Source: Hoyosella altamirensis (GTDB lineage: Bacteria > Actinomycetota > Actinomycetes > Mycobacteriales > Mycobacteriaceae). From it: DNA of 64,000 nucleotides. How positions within the stretch are numbered: position 1 is the stretch's first letter; every line of letters begins with the position of its first letter. The notes under the pieces were generated by a model that had not been told where the DNA came from, made no database searches, and worked only from the letters and a program-made list of their open reading frames with translations. This document shows, in pieces, positions 27,229 through 35,301 of this stretch. A program made the position numbers and the translations under genes. The DNA is taken from assembly GCF_014191505.1 (NCBI RefSeq), contig NZ_JACHWS010000002.1, positions 930,001-994,000 on the forward strand, given 5' to 3'.

Positions 27229-28278
27229 TCAACCTGTCTGAGACAGGTGGGGTGGTTTGATGTTGATTCCGGTGGCTTCGGGGAGCCGGGGTGCTTGTGG
27301 GGGTTGCCGGAATCGTTTGGGGTGGGCGGCGTAGTACTGGTCGAGGTGTTGTTGCCGCTGGTGCTGCACGTGGTGGGCGGTGCTGTGGTAGACGCTGGCG
27401 GGGGTGTGCCAGTTCAGGCCGCTGTGGCGGTGCTGGTGGGCGTAGGTGTGCAGGTACTGCCCGGTCCATTCGCGGGCGTGTTCGATGCTGTCGAAATGGT
27501 CCGGGCAGTTCAGGTCGTATTTCAGGGTTTTGAACATTGATTCGGAGAACGGGTTATCGTCGCTGACCCGGGGCCGTGAGTACGACATGGTGGCGCGGTG
27601 GGGGATATTTTCGAGCAGGCTGGTCAGCTCGCTGGCGCGCATGGCGGCGCCGTTATCGGAGTGCACGATCGCGGGCGCGCCGTGCGCGGTGAGCGCGGCG
27701 GTGAACATGTTTTTCGCGTCCGCGGCGTTCTCGCTGTAGCCGATGTACCAGCCCACCGGGTAGCGGGAGTACACGTCCACGATCAGTCCGAGCCGGTAGC
27801 GGTCCTGATTACGCGGCCCGCGCAGTTCGGTGGTGTCCCAGGTCCACAGCTCATTCGGCGCGGCCGCTGGCACGACGGGTTTTACCCGTTTGCTGCTGGC
27901 GCCTCGGCGGATCCGGCGTCGGTCCCCGGTGAGCTTCTCGCTGCGGGCAACGCGGTAGAACGTGCTCAGCGAACAGCCGATGTTCTTCGCATCGAAGGCC
28001 CGCCAGTACGCCTGCAGCACCGACAAATCCATGTACTCCTCGCAGCCGAGCAGGTCAATGATCGTGTCACGCTCGGTGTGACTCAGCGCCGCGGGCTGCT
28101 CCCGCCGGGCTTGCGGTGTTGGATCGGTGACCGGCCGATAATGCTGATAGCCACGGGTGATGCGGTAAAACGACGACCGCGCAACACCAATGAGCGTGCA
28201 TGCGGCGAGCACGCTCATCCCGGCCGCGATAAGAGCGAGGAGCACGCCGGTCAGGACAGGTTCTTGCGCTGCAGCCAC
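27229..28278 (-). CDS. IS3-family transposase OrfB (DDE integrase domain)
   Basis: 349 residues. The catalytic triad is visible: Asp in WTWDTTELRG near 146, Asp in VHSDNG near 206, and Glu in NPFSESMFKTLKYD near 241, in the rve integrase fold. The N-terminal part is the HTH_21-like region (GVARSSFYRITRG). It overlaps orfA by 28 bp in the -1 frame, as in other IS3 elements that make an OrfAB fusion by frameshifting. No classical slippery heptamer is obvious in the overlap; the GTG start may serve OrfB alone. It looks intact. Confidence 0.88.
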   Translation of the reverse strand: MAAAQEPVLTGVLLALIAAGMSVLAACTLIGVARSSFYRITRGYQHYRPVTDPTPQARREQPAALSHTERDTIIDLLGCEEYMDLSVLQAYWRAFDAKNIGCSLSTFYRVARSEKLTGDRRRIRRGASSKRVKPVVPAAAPNELWTWDTTELRGPRNQDRYRLGLIVDVYSRYPVGWYIGYSENAADAKNMFTAALTAHGAPAIVHSDNGAAMRASELTSLLENIPHRATMSYSRPRVSDDNPFSESMFKTLKYDLNCPDHFDSIEHAREWTGQYLHTYAHQHRHSGLNWHTPASVYHSTAHHVQHQRQQHLDQYYAAHPKRFRQPPQAPRLPEATGINIKPPHLSQTG

Positions 28279-28709
28279 CGTGCGTACTCGTCCGCGCTCA
28301 TCAGCGCTGGCGGGATCTGTTCGTGCTGCTCGCTGGAGCTCTCGTTGATCCCATGCAAGAGCTCGTAGGCTTTTCCCAGGATTTCCTGAACGGCTTCAGC
28401 CTGGGCGACCTTCTTCTTCAGGGCCTCATTCTCGCTGCGTAACCGCGCTAACTCGGCCCGATCACGATTACTCACACGGTTCCTTGACTTCTCTGAGGCA
28501 GCCACCATCGCGGTGGTGTATTGCCCCCGATCATATGCCTGCAGCCAGGGGCGAACAGTTGCCTCATCCAGGCTGAACTCGCGCAGCAGCCGGGCCTTCG
28601 CACCACGCTCGGTGCAGTCCTGCCAGCGCCGCACAAAATTTACCCGGAAGGCCAGCGGAAACATCCGCTTTCCAGTCGGGGACCGGCCGATCTCAACATC
28701 ACTCGTCAC
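28251..28709 (-). CDS. IS3-family transposase OrfA (HTH and coiled coil)
   Basis: 152 residues: an HTH_Tnp-type N-terminus (FRVNFVRRWQDC... LLREFSLDEATVRPWLQAY) that should bind the IS ends, then a leucine-zipper-like helix near 80-115 (LARLRSENEALKKKVAQAEAVQEIL) for OrfA/OrfAB pairing. Its end overlaps orfB. It seems complete, so the element may still be active. Confidence 0.85.
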   Translation of the reverse strand: MTSDVEIGRSPTGKRMFPLAFRVNFVRRWQDCTERGAKARLLREFSLDEATVRPWLQAYDRGQYTTAMVAASEKSRNRVSNRDRAELARLRSENEALKKKVAQAEAVQEILGKAYELLHGINESSSEQHEQIPPALMSADEYARWLQRKNLS

Positions 28710-28782
28710 GGGGATCCAATCCCCGCCCTACCCGTCAGACGGTGTCTCACCACCATCCTGACAAATACGGAACTTCTTGCGT

Positions 28783-28805
28783 AAATGTGCAGTATCTCGA
28801 GGAAA
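28783..28805. repeat. Right arm of the 23-bp inverted element
   Basis: Matches the right arm at 21009-21031 with one change (TCTCGAGG for TCCCGAGG). In both places it is followed by TCGAGGTGG(C/T)ACGT and then by remnants of the same hydrolase gene, so the two loci share an ancestor. Confidence 0.7.
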
Positions 28806-28831
28806 TCGAGGTGGTACGTAGGAGCGTCTAG

Positions 28832-29554
28832 TTGTTGTTCGGGTGCGTCACACTGGCGTTCGACACGGCGTATCAGGGTGAGCCGCGAGGCCTGGAGGAT
28901 CCGTTCCAGCGTGCGGAGGACTTCCGCAACGCGGTCACGTACCTGAGCACCCGCGAGGACGTGGATCCGGAAAGTATTGGCGTGCTAGGGATCTGCGCTT
29001 CTGGTGGATATGTTCCATTTGCTGCGCAGACCGATCACCGGATGAAGGCAGTGGCTACTGTCAGCGGCCCGGACGCCACGTGCTTCTTCCGTGTTCCGGA
29101 TCCTGAGGGCTTCGCGAAGCTGGTTGAGCAGGCCGGTCCTGCCCGGGTCGCGGAGGCCAGGGGCGGGGAGGTTCCGATGGTGCCGGTGCTGCCTGAAGCG
29201 GTGGACGATTCGACACCGAAGGCAGTACGGGAGTTCTTCGACTACTACAAGACCCTGCGAGCACAGCACCCGCGCTCGATCGGCAAATTCGCGTTGCGCA
29301 GTGTCGACCAGCTTGATCAGTTCGATGCGTACACAGGCGTCGGGAAGATCGCGCCGCGGCCGCTGCTGATGATCGCCGGTACCGAGGCTGAGACGAAGGG
29401 GTTCAGTGACGGTGCGGTCTCCGCTGCCGGGGAAACCGCCGAACTGTTCGAGATCGACGGCGCTACCCATGTGGACCTGTATGACGTCGAGCATTACGTC
29501 GCCCAGGCGGTAGAGAAGCTCAATGCCTTCTTCGCGAAGCACCTCGCTTCGTGA
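28832..29554 (+). pseudogene. 5'-truncated DLH-type alpha/beta hydrolase gene
   Basis: The frame encodes 240 residues (TTG start), but homology begins only at the VTLAFDTAYQGEPRG segment, so about 70 N-terminal residues, with the first strands and oxyanion region, are lost next to the palindromic arm. The rest is well kept: nucleophile region GICASGGY, the acid region MIAGTEAETK and a histidine in GATHVDLYD. The family is the YcjY-like/dienelactone-hydrolase-type. It is probably non-functional unless a fortuitous start and refolding rescue it. Confidence 0.72.
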
Positions 29555-29727
29555 TCTAGCCGGGCGGTCTGCCTGCCTCAGTCCAGGCAGAACTCATTCC
29601 CCTCGGGGTCGGCCATGACGATGAAGCCAGCGTTCATCGGGGGAGCAGGCTCGTCGCGTCGTATCTGGGTTGCGCCCAGCGCGACGAGCCGTTCGCATTC
29701 TGCCTCCAGCGCCGCCATCCGCTCCTC
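29471..29727. repeat. 257-bp direct repeat, right copy
   Basis: Pairs with 21085-21341. In this copy the repeat is embedded in continuous genes on both sides (the hydrolase remnant to the left, intact glyoxalase to the right), so this is the likely parental copy. Confidence 0.9.
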
Positions 29728-30039
29728 TCCCTCCAGCCCCGGAGCCGCGCGGACGTCTAGGTGAACGCGGTTCTTGACGACTTTGTCCTCCGGCACCTGC
29801 TGGAAAAACAACCGGGGGCCGTGTCCGTCTGGATCCTCGATTGCCGATCTAGTGTTGCGCTCCTCCTCAGGTACGCCGATCTGCTTGAGAAAGTCGTCCC
29901 ACGCAGCTAGGGGATCGGCATTCTCAGGCAGGTCAACTCCAGGCGGAGCTGGGTGAACGTACCCCAGTACGTCACGCCAGAACGATGACAGCGCCCGCGG
30001 ATCATGGGCGTCGAAAGTGACCTGGATTTCGCGGCTCAT
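29578..30039 (-). CDS. Glyoxalase-like VOC family protein
   Basis: 153 residues in two VOC half-modules: IQVTFDAHDPRALSSFWRDVLGY at the start and NRVHLDVRAAP near 92, closing with MADPEGNEFCLD, which supplies the usual second-half glutamate. This resembles the Glyoxalase_6 type proteins frequent in actinobacteria; the substrate is unknown. ATG 30039. It converges on the hydrolase remnant. Its last 49 codons are duplicated at 21192-21341. Confidence 0.85.
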   Translation of the reverse strand: MSREIQVTFDAHDPRALSSFWRDVLGYVHPAPPGVDLPENADPLAAWDDFLKQIGVPEEERNTRSAIEDPDGHGPRLFFQQVPEDKVVKNRVHLDVRAAPGLEGEERMAALEAECERLVALGATQIRRDEPAPPMNAGFIVMADPEGNEFCLD

Positions 30040-30269
30040 CTGGTTGCTCCGTCCGGCTCGGAAGGCAGGGATTCCCCGGAAAACTGTTGAGGAACCCTCG
30101 GATCTCTGCGCAGAGGTCCATCGTGCCCATAGCTCAACGGTAAGCCCGCAGAAGGGGTGATGGCAGCACTATCAAAACCAGGCTCAGCATCGTGTCAGCC
30201 ACCTCTTTCGAAAACATCTGCGGAGGTCACGAGAACTCACCGAATACGGGTGGTCAGCTGCTTTGTGCT

Positions 30270-31268
30270 TTACGCCATCAGGGCGCTGAAGCGCCAGTCG
30301 AGGACCTGGGTCGCGGGTGCGGACGGGGTGTGTAAATAGACGAGCGACCGCAGCTGGAGAATGCCTCCGCCGTTCTCGGCCGGTGTCGCGGATTCTACGT
30401 GGAGTTCGCTGGTCAGGGTGCCGCCCTCATGTACCGGCGCGACGTGGTCGCAGGACGTCCAGTTCAGGACGGTGACCATGTTCGGCAGCGCGCGGGTTGC
30501 TTGTGCCAGCGCGATTCCGATGGTGTGCCCCCCATAAACCAGGCGTCCGTTGGCGCCGACTCGTTCATCGTGGTGCGTCGCTGCAATGTTGAGAGTGAGC
30601 CGTGCGAGTTCGGGTGCGTTCGTGACAACGTCACCGGTGCTCGTAAAGACCGTGCCCGCGAGAGATGGGGAGAAGTAGGGGCCGGGTACTTTCGCACGGT
30701 ACGTGGCGAGGTCCCAGTCTGGGAGGATCGGTGCGGCGTTCTCGGACGGTCCAATCTGACTGAGGTCGTCCGCATGAATCGACCGATCCGGAGCGGGGCT
30801 GTCGCGCAGCGGCAGCATCGCGCAGCGGTAGAAGTCGAGCACGAGGTTGCCGTCCTGGTCGGTCGACGTGATACGCAGCGCGGCAAGACCCGTTGGCTTG
30901 CGTCCATCCTTGGGCCCGTTTTCGCGCAGCCCTACGACTGCAGTGCGCGTGTGGAGGGTGTCGCCGATCAGCGGGAAACGGAAAAAGCGCAGGCCACGAT
31001 AGAACAGATTCGCTTTAACGCGGTGGGTCGCCAGTGTTGACTGCCCGATTGCGATGTCGCAGACGAGAGACGGGCTGGCCACCGCACCCAAGCAGCCGGT
31101 GACCGCTTGACTGAGATGATGGTCAAGAGGCAGACGCAGGCGGGTGCCCAGGATCGCCTGGTGCGTGGCAGCAATGCCGCTGGTCAATGTCACAGCGGGA
31201 GCAGTGTCGAATACCTGGCCGACCGAGAGATTGTCGAAGTAGGGTCCGCCGACATGAATACTCTCCAT
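30270..31268 (-). CDS. Double-hotdog MaoC family hydratase
   Basis: 332 residues with two hotdog halves: GGPYFDNLSVGQVFDTAPAVTL at the N-terminus and PYFSPSLAGTVFTSTGDVVT near 200, the second followed by the hydratase-type NIAATHHDE and LVYGGHTIGIALAQ segments. Two-domain MaoC proteins hydrate enoyl- or mesaconyl-type CoA thioesters. ATG 31268 has AGGAGAG upstream; the frame extends to 31523 but runs into the acyl-CoA dehydrogenase remnant, so the short start is right. The neighbourhood (ACAD remnant, second MaoC) suggests acyl-CoA degradation. Confidence 0.85.
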   Translation of the reverse strand: MESIHVGGPYFDNLSVGQVFDTAPAVTLTSGIAATHQAILGTRLRLPLDHHLSQAVTGCLGAVASPSLVCDIAIGQSTLATHRVKANLFYRGLRFFRFPLIGDTLHTRTAVVGLRENGPKDGRKPTGLAALRITSTDQDGNLVLDFYRCAMLPLRDSPAPDRSIHADDLSQIGPSENAAPILPDWDLATYRAKVPGPYFSPSLAGTVFTSTGDVVTNAPELARLTLNIAATHHDERVGANGRLVYGGHTIGIALAQATRALPNMVTVLNWTSCDHVAPVHEGGTLTSELHVESATPAENGGGILQLRSLVYLHTPSAPATQVLDWRFSALMA

Positions 31269-31281
31269 TACTCTCCTGTCT

Positions 31282-31661
31282 TTGCGAATGGCTCGCGACA
31301 ATGACCGTATATCCAGTGCGACGATGGCGCTGACCGAGCCCAGTGGTGGATCCGACCTGCAGAGCATGACGACAACAGCGAAGCCGGACGGCGACGAACT
31401 CGTCATCAAAGGTGCGAAAACGTGGATCAGCAACGCTCGCCATTCCCAACTCGTCGCATTGCTATGCAAGACCTCGCCTCCGAGGTCGCGATGGAGATCG
31501 CGCTCAACGGTGTGCGCATCCACGGCGGATATGGTTACTCGACGGAATATGACGCCGAACGCTACTTCCGCGTCGCGCCGCTGATGATCGTTGGTGAAGG
31601 CACGAACGAAATTCTTCGGAACGTGATCGCATCACAGCTCGTCAAGCGGGGTGGCACTTAA
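31282..31661 (+). pseudogene. Acyl-CoA dehydrogenase remnant with internal deletion and frame change
   Basis: First piece (about 31282-31465): middle-domain sequence MALTEPSGGSDLQSM and GAKTWISN. Second piece (about 31463-31661), in another frame: C-terminal AMEIALNGVRIHGGYGYSTE and LMIVGEGTNEIL. Roughly 150 codons between them and the whole N-terminal domain are missing. It is a different acyl-CoA dehydrogenase from the 26.7-kb remnant. It is placed between divergent MaoC genes, where a working enzyme would have made a beta-oxidation set. Confidence 0.8.
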
Positions 31662-31681
31662 GAGATTGAAGGCTGCCTCGT

Positions 31682-32152
31682 ATGACAACAATGAATGCTC
31701 CCCGTGTGCTGCGCGGCGTCGACAGCGTCGAAGCCGCTGTCGGAGAACACCTCGGCTACAGTCAGTGGGAGAAAATCTCACAGGAACGTGTGAACCGCTT
31801 TGCTGACGCGACGGGCGATCACCAATGGATCCATGTCGATCCGGAACGCGCGGCGCAGGGGCCGTTCGGTGGCACGATCGCGCACGGCTATCTGACTCTT
31901 TCGCTTATCCCGGCGCTTGCCCGTCAGGTCGTGGTCTTTGAGGGCTTCGCAATGGTGATCAACTACGGCTCCAACAAGGTTCGCTTCCCGCAGCCAGTGA
32001 AGGTGGGCGCGATGGTGCGTGTCGGAGCAAAAATCACTGCGGTAGAACGCACTGTCAAGGGCGCACAAGTCACTGTCCGGTATACCGTCGAAATCGAGGG
32101 CGCCGACAAACCGGCCTGCACCACTGACGAAGTCCGCGTATTGGTGGCGTGA
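31682..32152 (+). CDS. MaoC family (R)-enoyl-CoA hydratase
   Basis: 156 residues, single hotdog domain. The hydratase active-site signature is clear: FADATGDHQWIHVDPERAA with the Asp/His pair, then GPFGGTIAHGYLTLSLIP. It should hydrate trans-2-enoyl-CoA to the (R)-3-hydroxy ester. It follows the acyl-CoA dehydrogenase remnant by 20 bp and appears intact. It resembles the nodulation-N-like MaoC group. An ATG three codons further in (31691) is an alternative start. Confidence 0.9.
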   Translation: MTTMNAPRVLRGVDSVEAAVGEHLGYSQWEKISQERVNRFADATGDHQWIHVDPERAAQGPFGGTIAHGYLTLSLIPALARQVVVFEGFAMVINYGSNKVRFPQPVKVGAMVRVGAKITAVERTVKGAQVTVRYTVEIEGADKPACTTDEVRVLVA

Positions 32153-32174
32153 TTGAGGAGCTAAGGGAACGCTT

Positions 32175-33284
32175 TTACCGCCTCGCCCAGCGCAGGACGT
32201 GCGGCTTGTATTTCATGAACCGCCGCAGCCGCGTTGACTTCACCGATTTGATCGAGAAAGCGGGATGGTTGCCGAGGATTTCCGCAAGGTTCCCATCGAT
32301 CAGGGTGTCGCCGCCGCGCGCTGCGCTTGTGAGTCGGGCCGCTGTGTTCACGACTGTCCCATACAAATCTCCGTATCGTGCCAGCGCTTCCCCGTACGCG
32401 AGACCGACATGGAGGAGCGGCAGCGATTCGTCTTCCTCTGTCGCCGCATGAAGTTCGAGGGCAATCCGGGCAGCAGCTGCGGGCTGCTCCACGGAGAACA
32501 TGATCTCGTCACCGACATTTTTGATCACGGAACCGCTGTGGTTCGCGATGATTGAGGTGACGGTCGATTCGAACGATTCGAGTAACTCGGCAAGTCCAGT
32601 GACGTTGTTGAGGCGTGTGAGGTCAGTGAAGCCGACCATGTCAGCAAAACCGACCACCAATGATTGGCTGGTCGTGTCCTCCCCAGGGCCGGCCAGGTAG
32701 CGGGCGGCGCGCGCTGCTAGGTGACGCCGCCACACATACGTTTGCAGGGAGTGGACGACTGGGACCCATTCGTCGACGAGTTCCGCAGCGTCGTCGAGGA
32801 TTTCGATAGGGGAGATCGGCGGGTTGAGTTCCATGCGTTCCCGCACCAGTTCGAGGACGAGCTCGTTCAGGAGTGGGACTTGCCATTCCGCCGTCCGCGA
32901 ATAGGTCTGGCCGAGAGCGCGGGTCAGGCCGACCGCGAGATCGCGGTCGAGAACCCCTGACGACTGCAAATTGGTGAGGGTTTTCAGAGCGTCGATGTCG
33001 CTTTCGGTGAACAACACGGCCTGCTCGTTTTCGGGGCTCGCGAATCCGAGTGCGCGCCAAAGGGTGCGTGCGTACTCGGGTGTGACGCCCGCTCGCTCAG
33101 CAACCTGGTTCCGCGTGTAGCGGCGCGCTTCACCGAGCAGGCTCTTCTCGACTTCTGTTTGAATGAGCCGCATGATCAGCGGGCGAGGCTCGGTTTGTTC
33201 CATCCCGCTCTTCGTCCGGCGCGGCACGATGAACAGCGGCTCGGTGGGCGCATTCGCATTAGCGATGTCGTCGTTCGGTGCCAT
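32175..33284 (-). CDS. Class III adenylate cyclase with N-terminal regulatory domain (Rv1264-like)
   Basis: 369 residues from ATG 33284. The C-terminal catalytic domain is complete: metal-binding Asp in VVGFADMVGFTDL, substrate-specifying Lys and second metal Asp in SVIKNVGDEIMFS, and the transition-state Asn/Arg in YGTVVNTAARL. All are expected for an active homodimeric ATP cyclase. The first 190 residues look like the autoinhibitory helical domain of mycobacterial Rv1264, which senses pH. The start is uncertain, as the frame extends to 33401. No membrane segment. Confidence 0.85.
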   Translation of the reverse strand: MAPNDDIANANAPTEPLFIVPRRTKSGMEQTEPRPLIMRLIQTEVEKSLLGEARRYTRNQVAERAGVTPEYARTLWRALGFASPENEQAVLFTESDIDALKTLTNLQSSGVLDRDLAVGLTRALGQTYSRTAEWQVPLLNELVLELVRERMELNPPISPIEILDDAAELVDEWVPVVHSLQTYVWRRHLAARAARYLAGPGEDTTSQSLVVGFADMVGFTDLTRLNNVTGLAELLESFESTVTSIIANHSGSVIKNVGDEIMFSVEQPAAAARIALELHAATEEDESLPLLHVGLAYGEALARYGDLYGTVVNTAARLTSAARGGDTLIDGNLAEILGNHPAFSIKSVKSTRLRRFMKYKPHVLRWARR

Positions 33285-33485
33285 CTGAGAGGTTCCCTGC
33301 GGTCGCGTCGGTGATGTCTTACAGATACTCCCCCAGATCAGTCTCGGGTACGACGAAAGCGACGTGATTGTCATCTCAGAGTGGTATCTGAACCGTAACA
33401 AGATCAGACGTGGGCCCGATGTTCCGGCCGTAGCGAGAAATTACCTTCTACCTGGGTAAACAATCTCATTCGGCAGGGGTGGACT

Positions 33486-33866
33486 GTGATCAGCAGTGTT
33501 GAAGTGGTGACGGATGTGTGGGCGCAGGCGGATCCGATGGTCTTGATGGTGGCTGCCGGCGTGTTGGCGCTGTGCGCGAGCGTGGCCACGTGGGGAGTGG
33601 CGACCGACGAGCGCTGGCGCAGCTTATGGCTGATGCCATTCCTGCTCATTGTTGCGGGCGGGACAGGGTTCGTCGCGGCGGTGCTGTTCGATGCTGGGTC
33701 ACTGCTCCCCGGATCGTGGCCGGTTTTGCCGGAACTCAGCGCGCTTGTCGCGTTCGCGGCGGTTCCCGCCACGGCATTTGTCCTTGTGACGACGCAAAGC
33801 ACGCGGATCGTGCGTGCGGTAGCGCAGGCTTCCGAATCGCGGGATATGGCACCTAGCGCCTCATAG
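33486..33866 (+). CDS. Small membrane protein of unknown function
   Basis: 126 residues, GTG start with AGGGGTGG upstream. Three apolar helices are visible, near 18-38, 48-68 and 82-102, with polar ends and a short hydrophilic tail, so it should sit in the cell membrane. No family recognised. It lies divergent from the cyclase and its end overlaps the convergent winged-helix gene by 6 bp. Confidence 0.65.
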   Translation: MISSVEVVTDVWAQADPMVLMVAAGVLALCASVATWGVATDERWRSLWLMPFLLIVAGGTGFVAAVLFDAGSLLPGSWPVLPELSALVAFAAVPATAFVLVTTQSTRIVRAVAQASESRDMAPSAS

Positions 33867-34970
33867 CTGTTGGACGAATTCGATGCGGGCGGTGCGGTCG
33901 GGCTCAAGCAACTTCAGGAGCCGGACCGCCTCCGCTTCGACGGCGGGCTCTGCACGGCGAGGCACATCGATGAGACGGATACGCATCTCTACAGGTTCTC
34001 GCTTCTTCCCAGTGGTGACGCGATAGCCACCCTTGATGAACCCATCAATGAGCACCGGGGATATATTTCGGGTTTCGCGCTCCCAGATCTGGGCCGTCAC
34101 CTCAGTGCTCACAATGCGCGAGCGATCTTTATGGCCGAGGAAGACGTTGTCGTACCAGCCGAGGAATCGGACTGGAGCCGCAAGCTCTGGATCGGCTAGC
34201 TCCGCGTCAGCCACGTCATACAGGGTCTGCCCACTCGCGGTCTGGTACGTGCGCAGTCGCGTGCCAAGCTGCTCAACCAGCTCCGCAATTCCAGGTAGCC
34301 GCGACCATGCGGCGATGTCTTGCGTTGACGCTGGCCCGAACGCCGCAAGGTAACGTGCGACAAGGTCGGCGGGCGAATAGTCGGTGATCAACGGCTGTCC
34401 GAGCCATGAGTCAATCCGGGACCATATGGGCCGTCCAGATTTACGCCACATCCCTCGCGGCGGCACCTGCAGCACGGGCACCTGGTAGTACCACGCCTGA
34501 GCGACGGCCTGGGGGTCGCGGTCCGGGAAGGCGGCTTCCGCTGAAGCGCGAACCTGCGCTGCTGTTCGCGGCCCGTCATCAAGCGCGGCTTCTCCATGTT
34601 TGCGGATCTCCTCTGTGTCGAGTCCGGAGAGCGCGCCAAAGAAGAACCCGGGACGCTCGAGGGTCTTCTCGAACTCGGGCTGGAAAATCGATCGCATGCG
34701 CAGCGCGTCTTCAGCGACGACGAGGTGAATGGTGCCGCGCATCAGCGTTGCCCGGACCAAGGAGCGCGACTCGAGCCCGTCGGAGAGGGTCAGCGGGTCA
34801 AAGTTCGTGACGCGGCTGAACATTCCGATATACGGGGGCAGCGCATCTTGCGCCTGCAATCCAACGAGGTGGACGGCCAGTTCCTCCGGCGATAATGCAA
34901 CGCGTTCGAGGAGGTGCTGACGCTGCAGCAGCGTGCGGTTCAGGGTCTGCAGCTCATCCGAAGGACGCAT
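33861..34970 (-). CDS. Winged-helix DNA-binding protein (HTH_42 / YcaQ-like)
   Basis: 369 residues of the winged-helix family related to AlkX/YcaQ interstrand-crosslink glycosylases. It starts LNRTLLQRQHLLERV...LVGLQAQDALPPYIGMFSRV and has the VRATLMRGTIHLV motif near 80 and YDNVFLGHKDRSRIV near 275. Actinobacterial members are mostly uncharacterised; some relatives unhook DNA crosslinks. ATG 34970 lies inside the end of the arsR gene (17-bp overlap), so expression is probably tied to that regulator. Confidence 0.8.
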   Translation of the reverse strand: MRPSDELQTLNRTLLQRQHLLERVALSPEELAVHLVGLQAQDALPPYIGMFSRVTNFDPLTLSDGLESRSLVRATLMRGTIHLVVAEDALRMRSIFQPEFEKTLERPGFFFGALSGLDTEEIRKHGEAALDDGPRTAAQVRASAEAAFPDRDPQAVAQAWYYQVPVLQVPPRGMWRKSGRPIWSRIDSWLGQPLITDYSPADLVARYLAAFGPASTQDIAAWSRLPGIAELVEQLGTRLRTYQTASGQTLYDVADAELADPELAAPVRFLGWYDNVFLGHKDRSRIVSTEVTAQIWERETRNISPVLIDGFIKGGYRVTTGKKREPVEMRIRLIDVPRRAEPAVEAEAVRLLKLLEPDRTARIEFVQQL

Positions 34971-35301
34971 GTGTCCCGCCGATGCCGTGCAAGATCGTGT
35001 GCACGACCGAGTCATCCAGGAAGTACCTCATGTTTCGCCCGTCGCGCTGCACGCTCACCCATTCGTGATGCCGAAGCAGACGCAGCGCATGGGAGACTGC
35101 GGTGTTGGACATCCCCAGGGCAGCGGCAAGTCCGTTGACGGTGATGCCAGGTGCGCGATGAATCGCTAGCAGTAGGCGCAGCCGGTTGGGATCAGAAAGA
35201 AGGTCGAACCGGCGGGCCCATCCGTCGAGATCCTCGACCGCGTCGATCGACGCGCGGGCTTCACGCTCAAGCAGTGGATCCTCAGCGATGGGCTCGGGCA
35301 T
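34954..35301 (-). CDS. ArsR/SmtB family regulator
   Basis: 115 residues. The winged helix is typical: ARRFDLLSDPNRLRLLLAIH, then VNGLAAALGMSNTAVSHALRLLRHHEWVSVQRDGRNMRYFL. No CXC metal motif in helix 3; the C-terminal HTILHGIGGTHASFG has histidines that could bind metal as in NmtR/KmtR-like proteins, but this is inference. ATG 35301 is chosen over the longer frame that would run through a strong hairpin. Forms an operon with the winged-helix gene. Confidence 0.87.
   Translation of the reverse strand: MPEPIAEDPLLEREARASIDAVEDLDGWARRFDLLSDPNRLRLLLAIHRAPGITVNGLAAALGMSNTAVSHALRLLRHHEWVSVQRDGRNMRYFLDDSVVHTILHGIGGTHASFG

Larger units (their letters stand above)
27227..28763 (-). mobile_element. 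IS3-family insertion sequence, about 1.54 kb
   Basis: Contains overlapping orfA and orfB on the minus strand. The ends begin TGTCA and, read inward, share TGTCA, TG and TGAGACA, the start of imperfect terminal inverted repeats. The orfB stop lies inside the left end. Flanking bases (AGC on the left, AAT on the right) show no 3-5-bp target duplication, so a flank has probably been rearranged since insertion. The boundaries are my reading and may be off by a few bases. Confidence 0.75.

Noticed and set aside
28251-28278. Slippery heptamer for -1 frameshifting in the IS3 orfA/orfB overlap
   Set aside because: No A6G or A4G-type run is in the overlap, so only a generic frameshift or coupling can be proposed.
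30124-30150. Stretch resembling the 5' half of a tRNA (ATAGCTCAACGGTAAGC)
   Set aside because: The acceptor and anticodon arms do not pair and there is no T-arm consensus (GTTCGA) at the right distance. Probably chance, at most an old remnant.
33404-33907. A 167-codon minus-strand frame opposite the small membrane protein gene
   Set aside because: The plus-strand frame has a ribosome site and three clear membrane helices; the minus frame is low-complexity Thr/Ser/Ala and a shadow.
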